In this document: positions 51,306 to 59,427 of the stretch, one piece after another | How the letters are laid out: the number at the start of each line of letters is the position of its first letter | How positions within the stretch are numbered: the first letter of the stretch is position 1 | From: an uncultured Granulicella sp. | GTDB lineage: Bacteria > Acidobacteriota > Terriglobia > Terriglobales > Acidobacteriaceae | Length of the DNA: 64,000 nucleotides | Assembly (NCBI GenBank): GCA_903932155.1 | Contig: CAIZFH010000229.1 | Coordinates: forward strand, 1 to 64,000 | Direction: 5' to 3' | Made by a program: the position numbers and the translations under genes | Notes under the pieces: generated by a model | Databases searched by the model: none | Told to the model about the DNA's origin: nothing | What the model saw: only the letters and a program-made list of their open reading frames with translations

Positions 51306-52403
51306 ATGCCCCATGACAGTGCAAGAAACCGGAGCTACAGAATTGCCGTTATCCCCGGTGATGGAATTGGCGGGGAGGTTGTGCCGGAGGGTGTATGCGT
51401 GCTGCAGTCCGCCGCAACGCGATTCGGCTTCAAGCTTCAACTCGATGAGTTCGACTTCGCCTGCTGCGAGTACTACCTGAAGCACAACAAGATGGTGCCG
51501 GACGATTGGAAGGAGAAGATTGGCCACCACGACGCCATCTTCTTCGGGGCCGTGGGCTGGCCGGAGAAGATTCCCGACCACATATCGCTATGGGGATCGC
51601 TGATTGCCTTCCGCCGGGAGTTCGATCAGTATGTCAACCTGCGGCCGGTCCGGCTGATGCCCGGTGTGCCGTGTCCACTGGCCGGACGCAAGCCCGGCGA
51701 CATTGATTTCTTTGTGGTGCGCGAAAACACGGAAGGCGAATACTCCTCCATCGGCGGCAGAATATTTCCAGGGACCGACCGCGAGGTCGTATTGCAAGAG
51801 ACCGTGATGACACGAATCGGTGTGGACCGCATTTTGAAATTTGCATTCAACCTGGCGCAGCGGCGCGAGAAGAAACATCTGACATCGGCCACGAAATCGA
51901 ACGGTATCTCCATCACGATGCCATTCTGGGACGAGCGCGTGGTGGAGATTGGCAAAGCCTTCCCCACAGTCACATGGGACAAATATCACATTGATATTCT
52001 GACCGCGCAGTTCGTTCTCAATCCCGACCGGTTCGACGTGGTGGTAGCGTCGAACCTCTTCGGTGACATTCTCTCCGACCTAGGACCGGCGTGCGCGGGA
52101 ACGATCGGCATCGCACCCTCCGGCAACATCAATCCGGAAGGCCGCTTTCCATCGCTCTTCGAACCAGTGCATGGCTCCGCACCGGACATTGCCGGCCAGG
52201 GTATCGCGAATCCAATTGGCCAGATATGGTCCGCCGCCATGATGCTGGACCATCTTGGTGAAGTGGAGGCAGGGGCTGCGATCCTCAGAGCAATCGAGAG
52301 AACGCTGATTGATAAATCGCTCTGCACCCGCGACGTTGGCGGCACGGCAAATACATCCGCCGCGGGCAAGGCGATCGCTGACGCGCTTGCTGCTGGAATC
52401 TGA
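51306..52403 (+). CDS. ttuC: Tartrate dehydrogenase/decarboxylase-type enzyme
   Basis: 365 residues of the isocitrate/isopropylmalate dehydrogenase family. IAVIPGDGIGGEVVPEG, HHDAIFFGAVGWPEKIPDHISLWG, LRPVRLMPGVPCPLAGRKPGDIDFFVVRENTEGEYS and the metal/NAD region DILSDLGPACAGTIGIAPSGNINPEG follow tartrate dehydrogenase rather than LeuB. It would oxidise tartrate to oxaloglycolate, decarboxylate it, or act on D-malate. The two-base gap after the MFS gene implies one transcript. Confidence 0.88.
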   Translation: MPHDSARNRSYRIAVIPGDGIGGEVVPEGVCVLQSAATRFGFKLQLDEFDFACCEYYLKHNKMVPDDWKEKIGHHDAIFFGAVGWPEKIPDHISLWGSLIAFRREFDQYVNLRPVRLMPGVPCPLAGRKPGDIDFFVVRENTEGEYSSIGGRIFPGTDREVVLQETVMTRIGVDRILKFAFNLAQRREKKHLTSATKSNGISITMPFWDERVVEIGKAFPTVTWDKYHIDILTAQFVLNPDRFDVVVASNLFGDILSDLGPACAGTIGIAPSGNINPEGRFPSLFEPVHGSAPDIAGQGIANPIGQIWSAAMMLDHLGEVEAGAAILRAIERTLIDKSLCTRDVGGTANTSAAGKAIADALAAGI

Positions 52404-52434
52404 ACTGTCTGGCTAGCAAAATGATGCGGTCACT

Positions 52435-53772
52435 TCACTGCTCGCGTATGCCTGCGGGCGATTCCGATGTTACGGAGCTCAAGGAAGCGCCATTGAGGAT
52501 GAGCGCGGCACGCTGATCGTCGAATGCATGTTCCCATTTGGCGATTACGATGGTGGCAACTCCGTTGCCAATGATGTTGGTGACAGCGCGCGCAGCATTG
52601 GTGAACTGTTCCACGCCGAGCAGCAGGACCAGGCCCGCGGCAGGAATCTGGTGCATGGTCGCCAGGGTCGCGGCCAGTGTGACAAAGCCCGCTCCGGCGA
52701 CCCCGGCTGACCCTTTTGATGTGAGCATGAGCACCAGCAGGACAGCGATCTCGTCCGCGAGGCTGAGGTGCGTATTGGTGGCCTGGGCGATGAAGATTGC
52801 GCCCATGGCCAGGTAGATGGCGGTGCCGCCGGCGTTAAAGGTGTAGCCCGCGGGCATCACCATGCCGACGATGGACCTCTCGCAGCCGAGCTGCTCTAGC
52901 TTGAGCATCAAGGGCGCCATCACCGCCTCTGACGAGGAGGTGCCAAGGGTGATGAGGATCTCTTCGCGGAAGTATCGCAGCAGTTTGAAGAGACTGAATC
53001 CCGCTGCTCGCGCGATGCCGCCCAGCACCACAACTATGAATACGATGGATACGATCCAAACCTCGGCCGTGAATTGCGCCAGCGGCCTCAGGCTGCGCAG
53101 GCCATACTGTCCGATGGTGTATGCCATGCCGCCGAATGCGCCGATGGGCGCAAGGCGCATGACGAAACGCACGATGCCGAAGAGACCACGGAGAAAGAGG
53201 TCCAGCATATTGACCAGCGGGCGTGCGGCCTCGCGGAACTGCGAGAGCGCCAGGCCGAAGAGTACGCCGAAGAGGATGATCTGGAGCACATTGCCACTGA
53301 CAAAGGCATCGCCGATGCTGGATGGGATGATATTGAGCAGGAAGTCTACGAAGCCCAGATGCTGGGCGGAGGCGGTGTATCCGGCGATGGCTTTGGTATC
53401 GAGCGTGGACGCATCGATGTTCATTCCGCGTCCGGGATGCAGCAGGGTTACGGCGATCAGCCCCATCAGGAGTGAGACCGTGGAGACCACCTCGAAGTAG
53501 AGCAGCGCCTTGGCTCCGACGCGTCCGACTTCCTTGAGATCGCCCATACGCGCGATGCCGATGACGACGCTGGCGAAGATGATGGGAGCAAGTGTCATGC
53601 GGATGAGGCGGACAAATCCATCGCCCAGCGGCTTGAGCGTGACGGCCTGGTGAGGGAAGAACACTCCCATGAGGATGCCGAGCACTATGCCCACCAGCAC
53701 CTGCAGCCATAACGGCCCCAGCAGGGGACGGCGTGTGGCCGGAGTTGCTGTGCTGACATCTTGACCAGACAT
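52435..53772 (-). CDS. dctA: Dicarboxylate:cation symporter (DAACS family, DctA-like)
   Basis: 445 residues from ATG 53772 (the frame is open to 53790 by a TTG). GPLWLQVLVGIVLGILMGVFFP, PLGDGFVRLIRMTLAPIIFASVVIGIA, the serine-rich LGTSSSEAVMAPLMLKLE and MPAGYTFNAGGTAIYLAMGAIFIAQATN hairpin loops define the glutamate/C4-dicarboxylate symporters. It would take up malate, succinate, fumarate and perhaps tartrate. It begins seven bases after the tarD stop, with the GGAG site overlapping the end of that gene. Confidence 0.92.
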   Translation of the reverse strand: MSGQDVSTATPATRRPLLGPLWLQVLVGIVLGILMGVFFPHQAVTLKPLGDGFVRLIRMTLAPIIFASVVIGIARMGDLKEVGRVGAKALLYFEVVSTVSLLMGLIAVTLLHPGRGMNIDASTLDTKAIAGYTASAQHLGFVDFLLNIIPSSIGDAFVSGNVLQIILFGVLFGLALSQFREAARPLVNMLDLFLRGLFGIVRFVMRLAPIGAFGGMAYTIGQYGLRSLRPLAQFTAEVWIVSIVFIVVVLGGIARAAGFSLFKLLRYFREEILITLGTSSSEAVMAPLMLKLEQLGCERSIVGMVMPAGYTFNAGGTAIYLAMGAIFIAQATNTHLSLADEIAVLLVLMLTSKGSAGVAGAGFVTLAATLATMHQIPAAGLVLLLGVEQFTNAARAVTNIIGNGVATIVIAKWEHAFDDQRAALILNGASLSSVTSESPAGIREQ

Positions 53773-53779
53773 AGTGGGT

Positions 53780-54943
53780 CTACTCCGCAAGCGAACGCAT
53801 CACACGAATCAAGTCTGATTTTCCTTCGAAGCCGATGCCGGGCAGATCGGGCATGGCAATGTATCCGCCCTCGACTCGGACGCCGTCCGGAAAGCCCCCA
53901 TAGGGTTGGAAGAGGTCGGGATAGCTTTCATTTCCGCCAAGTCCGAGTCCGGCTGCAATGTTGAGGGACATCTGATGCCCGCCGTGCGGAATGCATCGGC
54001 GCGGCGACCAACCTGCCACCTTCAGCACCTGCAAGGTACGCAGATATTCACACAGGCCGTAGGACAAAGCGCAGTCGAACTGGAGCCAGTCGCGGTCTGG
54101 GCGCATGCCTCCGTAGCGCAGCAGATTGCGCGCATCCTGATGGCTGAAGAGATTTTCTCCAGTGGCCATGGGGCCGGGGTAGAACTCCGCAAGGGCCGCT
54201 TGCAACGCATAATCCAGCGGATCGCCTGCCTCCTCGTACCAGAAGAGAGGATACTGGCGCAGCATTTTGGCGTAGGCAATCGCGGTCTCCAGATTGAATC
54301 GGCCATTGGCATCGACGCCAAGCTGCGCGTGGCTGCCGATCTCCGCGAGCACGGCTTCGATGCGTTCGCGGTCTTCGTCGATGGTGGCGCCACCGATCTT
54401 CATCTTGACCACGGTGTATCCGCGGTCGAGATAGCTGCGCATCTCCGCGCGCAGGGCAGAGAGATCCTTGCCGGGATAGTAGTAGCCACCGGCGGCATAG
54501 ACGAAGACGCGCGGATCGGCCTGCATACCGTGACGCTCCGCAAGCAGACGGAAGAGCGGCATACCTGCGATCTTGGCTACGGCGTCCCACACCGCCATAT
54601 CGATGGTGCCAACCGCGACGCTGCGTTCGCCATGCCCGCCGGGCTTCTCGTTGTGCATCAGCACAGACCAAATGCGGTCGGGATCGAGGTTGTCGCCGGG
54701 GTCGTTCAGCAGGTCGGCCGGCGGAGCCTCCAGCAGGCGGCGCGCAAACCGCTCACGGATCAGTCCTCCCTGACCGTAGCGACCATTGGAGTTGAATCCA
54801 TAGCCGATGACAGGCTTGCCGTCTCGAATTACATCGGTGACGACGGCGACCAGTGAGCAGGTCATCCGCGAAAAATCGATGTATGCGTTGGCAATCGGGC
54901 TAGAGATGGGCGCTGTAATTTCACGCAGGTCTACGATGCGCAT
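53780..54943 (-). CDS. tarD: D(-)-tartrate dehydratase, enolase superfamily
   Basis: 387 residues from ATG 54943, set by a full AGGAGG four bases upstream; the frame is open to 54970. The sequence follows the Bradyrhizobium TarD closely: SSPIANAYIDFSRMTCSLVAV, GYGFNSNGRYGQGGLIRERF, NEKPGGHGERSVAVGTID, VVKMKIGG with the KxK bases (K182), GVDANGRFN, TGENLFSHQDARNLLRYGG and CIPHGGHQMSLN with H320. These correspond to the catalytic Lys and His described for that enzyme. It dehydrates D-tartrate to oxaloacetate and is probably co-transcribed with dctA. Confidence 0.92.
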   Translation of the reverse strand: MRIVDLREITAPISSPIANAYIDFSRMTCSLVAVVTDVIRDGKPVIGYGFNSNGRYGQGGLIRERFARRLLEAPPADLLNDPGDNLDPDRIWSVLMHNEKPGGHGERSVAVGTIDMAVWDAVAKIAGMPLFRLLAERHGMQADPRVFVYAAGGYYYPGKDLSALRAEMRSYLDRGYTVVKMKIGGATIDEDRERIEAVLAEIGSHAQLGVDANGRFNLETAIAYAKMLRQYPLFWYEEAGDPLDYALQAALAEFYPGPMATGENLFSHQDARNLLRYGGMRPDRDWLQFDCALSYGLCEYLRTLQVLKVAGWSPRRCIPHGGHQMSLNIAAGLGLGGNESYPDLFQPYGGFPDGVRVEGGYIAMPDLPGIGFEGKSDLIRVMRSLAE

Positions 54944-55049
54944 GACGCCTCCTTGCATAGCTGCGCTCAACCAGTATGCCGTTTGGACGGGTTGTCACGA
55001 CAGATTATTATTTCCTTTGAGTATGCCGAGCCAGCAAAGCGTTGCTGGA

Positions 55050-56873
55050 TTACGGAGTGACAGAGTCCGGCGCGGCGCGGCTCATCAGGATGCGCACGTC
55101 GGTGGACTTGTTGATGGAGAAGGCAGGCGGCGAGCTGGGCGCGGTGATGGCGAAGAAGTCCGCGCGATGGACTTCGTCGAGATAGATGGCGGGGCGCGCA
55201 TCGGGCGCGACGGGTGCGACCTCAACGTGGCTCATCTCCAGGCGATTGACGTGACGGAAGTAGAAGCCGTAGGCGGGCAGCGGGCCCAGCATGGACGGCT
55301 CTGGGTAGGAGTTTTCGTGCTCGCCAACCTCGATCTTGGCCTGATCGGCCGTGCCTCCGCCGACGCACTCGACGAAGACATCGGAGATTTTGAGGTCTTC
55401 GACAGGGAAGCCGGGAATACCGGTGATGTTGGAGCCGAACCTGGATACGGTGTTGTGGCATGAAATGTTGGAGATTAACACGCGCTTGAGGGTACCTGGG
55501 ACGGTGCTCTGATCCGTTCCCACAGCGCCCTTGGGGCCGCGCAGGCGCGCGCCAAGGCGCACGAAGATGGGGCAACTGCCGATGTCGCGCATGGTGATGT
55601 TGGAGATGGCGACATCTTCCAGATGGGCGCCGTCCACGGTCTCAAGCGCGAGGCCCTGGCAGCCCTCGAAGACGCAGTTGGAGACGGTGAGGTTGACAAA
55701 TCCACCGTTGGATTCCGTGCCCAGCTTGATGCGTCCTGTGCCGCTGTTCGGCCTGCGCTTCCAGGTGCCATCCATCACGCTGCCCAGCTCCCAGCAGCCG
55801 GCGACGTAGCAGTTGGTGATGTTGATGTTGTTGCAGGAGCGGTTATAGCCCAACGCAAAGCTGGCCTTGGGGACGATAGCGTCATCCCAGGGCGAGTTGA
55901 CGGTGCAGTTGGAGACGCGCACATTCTTGCAGCAGTCGATGTCCATGCCGTCGCGGTCGGTGTCGATCCTGAGGTTGTCGATGGTGAGGTTGTCGACCCC
56001 TGTGACCAGGATGGCGAAGTGGCCTCCCTTGAGCATGGAGAAGTCGCGCAGAACCACGTTGCGGCAGTTCTTGAGGCCAATGGCCTTGTTGCCGACGCCG
56101 GCCTGCTCCGCCTGGTACTGGGGATAGTTGCCTCGTCCGGGACGCGCGGCACCGGCAGCTGGTCCACCGGCAGCGCCTGCTCCGCCACGTCCACCTGCTG
56201 CGCCAGCTGCCGCTGCTGCACCTGCTCCGCCTCGTCCACCGGCTGCGCCGGCTGCCGCGGCTGCGCCGGGCGTGCCAGGATCGCCGGGTCGTTCTACATG
56301 GGTGCCGACACCGGTAGCACCGCCGGTATCAGCGGGGGGCCTGCCAGGGCCTGCGCCGAAGCTGAGACCCTTCCCCCAGATGAGGCCGGGGCCGGTGATG
56401 GAGAAGTCGCTGATGCCGTCGCCCCAGAGTAATGAGTTGTGCCAGTGGTTGTGGCCGTAGTCCTGATAGGCATCCCATGCCGTTTTTGGCTCGGCCGCGT
56501 CGTAGGTTCCGCCCATGTATCCGGTTGTCTGGCCGGGCAGGGGAGATTCCGCGGCAATAATGGCGCAACCCTGCGAAAGATACAGATCGACGTGGCTCTT
56601 GAGCCGAATAGAGAAGCTGACATAGTTGCCCGCGGGGAAGATGACGGTGCCTCCACCGGCGGCGGCGGCCGCTTCAATGGCCTTGTTGATGGCGGGCGAG
56701 TCGACGGTTTTGCCATCGCCGGTTGCGCCGTAGGTACGCACGTCAAAGAGCATGGGAGAGAGTGCCGTGACAGCGGCTTTTTTGGCTGCGGCAAACGCTG
56801 GAAGGGTGGAGGCGGCAAGACCCATGCTGCTGAGTCTTAGTAGATCGCGGCGGGCAGAATCGAATGGTTTCAT
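55050..56873 (-). CDS. Tat-exported GH28-family pectinase with Ala/Gly-rich insert
   Basis: 607 residues. N-terminal twin arginines (SARRDLLRLSSMGLAASTLP) indicate Tat export. Beta-helix start FDVRTYGATGDGKTVDSPAI, NKAIEAAAAAGGGTVIFPAG and DTDRDGMDIDCCKNVRVSNC with NSPWDDAIVPKAS (the Asp pair) mark GH28; the classical GHG is not obvious, so substrate may differ from polygalacturonate. Residues about 195-257 are a low-complexity insert of GAAAAAGAAGGRGG type. It sits between the PL4 lyase gene (91 bp) and tarD (106 bp) in the same direction. Confidence 0.85.
   Translation of the reverse strand: MKPFDSARRDLLRLSSMGLAASTLPAFAAAKKAAVTALSPMLFDVRTYGATGDGKTVDSPAINKAIEAAAAAGGGTVIFPAGNYVSFSIRLKSHVDLYLSQGCAIIAAESPLPGQTTGYMGGTYDAAEPKTAWDAYQDYGHNHWHNSLLWGDGISDFSITGPGLIWGKGLSFGAGPGRPPADTGGATGVGTHVERPGDPGTPGAAAAAGAAGGRGGAGAAAAAGAAGGRGGAGAAGGPAAGAARPGRGNYPQYQAEQAGVGNKAIGLKNCRNVVLRDFSMLKGGHFAILVTGVDNLTIDNLRIDTDRDGMDIDCCKNVRVSNCTVNSPWDDAIVPKASFALGYNRSCNNINITNCYVAGCWELGSVMDGTWKRRPNSGTGRIKLGTESNGGFVNLTVSNCVFEGCQGLALETVDGAHLEDVAISNITMRDIGSCPIFVRLGARLRGPKGAVGTDQSTVPGTLKRVLISNISCHNTVSRFGSNITGIPGFPVEDLKISDVFVECVGGGTADQAKIEVGEHENSYPEPSMLGPLPAYGFYFRHVNRLEMSHVEVAPVAPDARPAIYLDEVHRADFFAITAPSSPPAFSINKSTDVRILMSRAAPDSVTP
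56128..56282 (-). repeat. In-frame Ala/Gly repeat in the GH28 gene
   Basis: Two near-identical DNA units of about 45 bp encode GAAAAAGAAGGRGGA-type segments, followed by GPAAGAARPGRG. The number of units could vary between strains by slippage. Confidence 0.75.
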
Positions 56874-56964
56874 GGCGGGGTCATCCTAGCAGAATGGGTA
56901 TGTCAAATGGAAATCTTGCTGGTTGGAAAGCGAAGGTAGACATATTGCGAATGGGGTGGAGGAG

Positions 56965-59361
56965 CTATGGGGATGCCGGCGCTGGAGTTGCGCTGGCGAA
57001 TTTGGAACTCTCGTCTAACTCAAGGCGCAGGTAGTCCCAGACGACTCCGCTTTGCAGGTCGCCGGCGGGCACGGTGAAGGTCATCTGATTGACACCAGGC
57101 TTGAGTAGGGCGGCATCGAACTTGAGTGTGCGCTGCTGCCATAGACCCTTGTCGGTGTTGTAGCGGATGGCGTCGGTATTGATGAGGCGGGCGTTGAGGG
57201 GATCGCTGCCGTCGCCGACAGATCCGGCGTTTTTGCCATTGACGGCTACGGTGAGGCCTCCGCGCATACTGTTGGCACCAGCCAGGGCAACACGCAGGGC
57301 AGCGGTACCTTGCCCCTGTTTCGGCAGGTTGAATTGGATGGTCCAAACGGTCTGGCTTCCGCTGCCATATATCTTCCATGGGCCGGACTGGTCGGTCTGC
57401 GGATACTGCGTCAGCGACTCAGCTTTCAGCCAGCCAAAGCGCTGGTTGGCGGGGTCCTTGGCCTCAGGGTTCACGAAAGACAGATTGGTGGCGTGGGGTA
57501 CCTCCTCAAAGAACCAGTCCTTGTGCCAGTTACTTTTTCCGACCGTGTAGGTGAGGTCGTTGGGGAACAACAGAGCGTAGCGCATGTTCCATCCCCATAG
57601 CCAGTAGTTATCGCCGTCGCCTTTGAAAAACTCGTCGGCAGCGCGGTCAGGGTAGCCGATCTCCCAAATCTGCCGGCCATAGCGGACGGGCTTCCATACC
57701 AGCTTGCCCAGATCCACCGTCTTACCTGGCTGGACGGTGATGTTGGCCTGCGCGAAGTCGCCGAGCACTCCATCGGCGGTGGCGTGCAACGTGTAATTGC
57801 CGGGACGAACCTTGGTGATAGTGAATTTTCCGTCCCCGGTTCCATCGTTGAAGAATTGGTAGTACTTGGCTTCATGAATCCAACTGCCGGCGTCGGCAGC
57901 CGGAGCGAAGTTGCCAAAGCCTCCTCCTCCACGTCCACCTGGAGCTACGCTAGGTGCGGCGCCGGATCCTGCACCTGGCGCAGTGCCGGGCGCTGATACA
58001 ACTCCCGCAAGCACAGCCGGTCGCGCAGGCCTAACCATGGTGGACGGATCGGCATCGGGATGGGTGAGGCCGATGGTGAGGTGAGGGAGCTTGGTCGATG
58101 CACCTTTCGGCGCCAGTGGGTCCTTGAGTACGATTTGCCCGGTAACGGTGCCGCGCTGCGCGAGGGGCGTGTAATCCACACCCTTGACCCAGTCGAAGGG
58201 CCATTTGGTGTTCTGCTTTTTGGCCTGCGCGAGGGCATCCTGCCACAGGGCGTTCGCGTTCGCAGTCCAGCTTGATGGCACTGTTGGATTCCCCGCAGTC
58301 GCCGCCAGCGTATCCAGCTCAGCCTTCGTGGTGGGTTTGGGGGCGTCGAGAGAGTTGACGTAGACAAAGATGGGGCCGATGACCTTGGTCCATTCTTCGC
58401 CGGCGGCAATATTTGTCCGTGTGCCGTCGTAATGGCCACTGTGCCAGTAATCGAGGATGATGGGCGTCGGGTTTCCGTTGTCGCCGAAGTGGGCATCCAG
58501 GTCGATCCTGGTAGGGCCGCCGCTGAGATACTCGATGGTGGGGTTAATAAACCAGATGCCAACATGCTCCGTGGTGCTGGACCACCCGTATGCGGGCGTT
58601 CTGTATTGCATGCCGGAGTAGCTGTACTTATGTTCGACAGAGTTCTTGTAGACGCCCTTGGACATAATGCGCTGCTCTTTGGCATGGACGACCACACCCA
58701 TGCCCCAGTCGGTCGGGGCGGCCTCGAGCATGTTGCGGTCCTTGTCGACGCTGATCCAGTCGAAGGTGCGGTCGATGCCGTCGATGAAACGGTCCTCTGC
58801 CCCTGTACCAGCTGCGGGATAAGAGGCCGGATGATTAAAGATCGAGTAGGTATAGATGCCGCTTTCGCCACGGCCGAGGGAATACCGCAGTTCCACATCG
58901 CAAAGCGTACCGCCGCCGGGCGCCCCTGCCGTGAACATGAATGTACCGCCGCCGACGCCCTTGATGGAGACCTCTGCGCGCTCGCCGCTGTTGGTTGATG
59001 GGTCGATGGTAACCGTATTGGTCACCGAGGGCGCGCCCATGGGGGTATGTTCCCATACTCCACGGCTGCCGGTATTGAAGCCTCGATAGACAAGGCCCAG
59101 TAATGACCCGCTGTTTTTACTGACCGTCACCTTGACGATGCCATTGTCCATGGTCCACGAGTTGCCGTTGTCGACAAGCGTGACGAGCGAATTGGTTTTT
59201 GGCACATCCGCAAGCGGCGTGAATGGGGCTGCCACGCCAATGGGAGCAGGAGGTTGGATCACTGGAGCAGCTGACTGGGCCACGCATAACGGAGTCACGA
59301 TCAGTGAAATGGATGCGAACGCAAGGAAGCACAACGGGCGGGCAGAACGAATCATCAACAT
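56965..59361 (-). CDS. Secreted rhamnogalacturonan lyase (PL4 type)
   Basis: About 798 residues from ATG 59361 (GGGG eight bases upstream); the frame is open to 59409. Signal peptide MIRSARPLCFLAFASISLIV, ending near CVAQ. Order: beta-sandwich catalytic domain (NSWTMDNGIVKVTVSKNSGSL to about 390, including YWHSGHYDGTRT), a carboxypeptidase-regulatory-like domain with an Ala/Pro/Gly insert (about 460-515) and YTLHATADGVLGDFA, then a C-terminal carbohydrate-binding beta-sandwich (GRQIWEIGYPDRAADEFFKG onward). PL4 enzymes cut the alternating rhamnose-galacturonate backbone by beta-elimination. Confidence 0.88.
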   Translation of the reverse strand: MLMIRSARPLCFLAFASISLIVTPLCVAQSAAPVIQPPAPIGVAAPFTPLADVPKTNSLVTLVDNGNSWTMDNGIVKVTVSKNSGSLLGLVYRGFNTGSRGVWEHTPMGAPSVTNTVTIDPSTNSGERAEVSIKGVGGGTFMFTAGAPGGGTLCDVELRYSLGRGESGIYTYSIFNHPASYPAAGTGAEDRFIDGIDRTFDWISVDKDRNMLEAAPTDWGMGVVVHAKEQRIMSKGVYKNSVEHKYSYSGMQYRTPAYGWSSTTEHVGIWFINPTIEYLSGGPTRIDLDAHFGDNGNPTPIILDYWHSGHYDGTRTNIAAGEEWTKVIGPIFVYVNSLDAPKPTTKAELDTLAATAGNPTVPSSWTANANALWQDALAQAKKQNTKWPFDWVKGVDYTPLAQRGTVTGQIVLKDPLAPKGASTKLPHLTIGLTHPDADPSTMVRPARPAVLAGVVSAPGTAPGAGSGAAPSVAPGGRGGGGFGNFAPAADAGSWIHEAKYYQFFNDGTGDGKFTITKVRPGNYTLHATADGVLGDFAQANITVQPGKTVDLGKLVWKPVRYGRQIWEIGYPDRAADEFFKGDGDNYWLWGWNMRYALLFPNDLTYTVGKSNWHKDWFFEEVPHATNLSFVNPEAKDPANQRFGWLKAESLTQYPQTDQSGPWKIYGSGSQTVWTIQFNLPKQGQGTAALRVALAGANSMRGGLTVAVNGKNAGSVGDGSDPLNARLINTDAIRYNTDKGLWQQRTLKFDAALLKPGVNQMTFTVPAGDLQSGVVWDYLRLELDESSKFASATPAPASP

Positions 59362-59427
59362 GGAAGACCCCAGGTATGTGAGACGGCGTGGCCGTGCGCA
59401 AAGACGCAATCGCCGGCGAGGCGGGAC

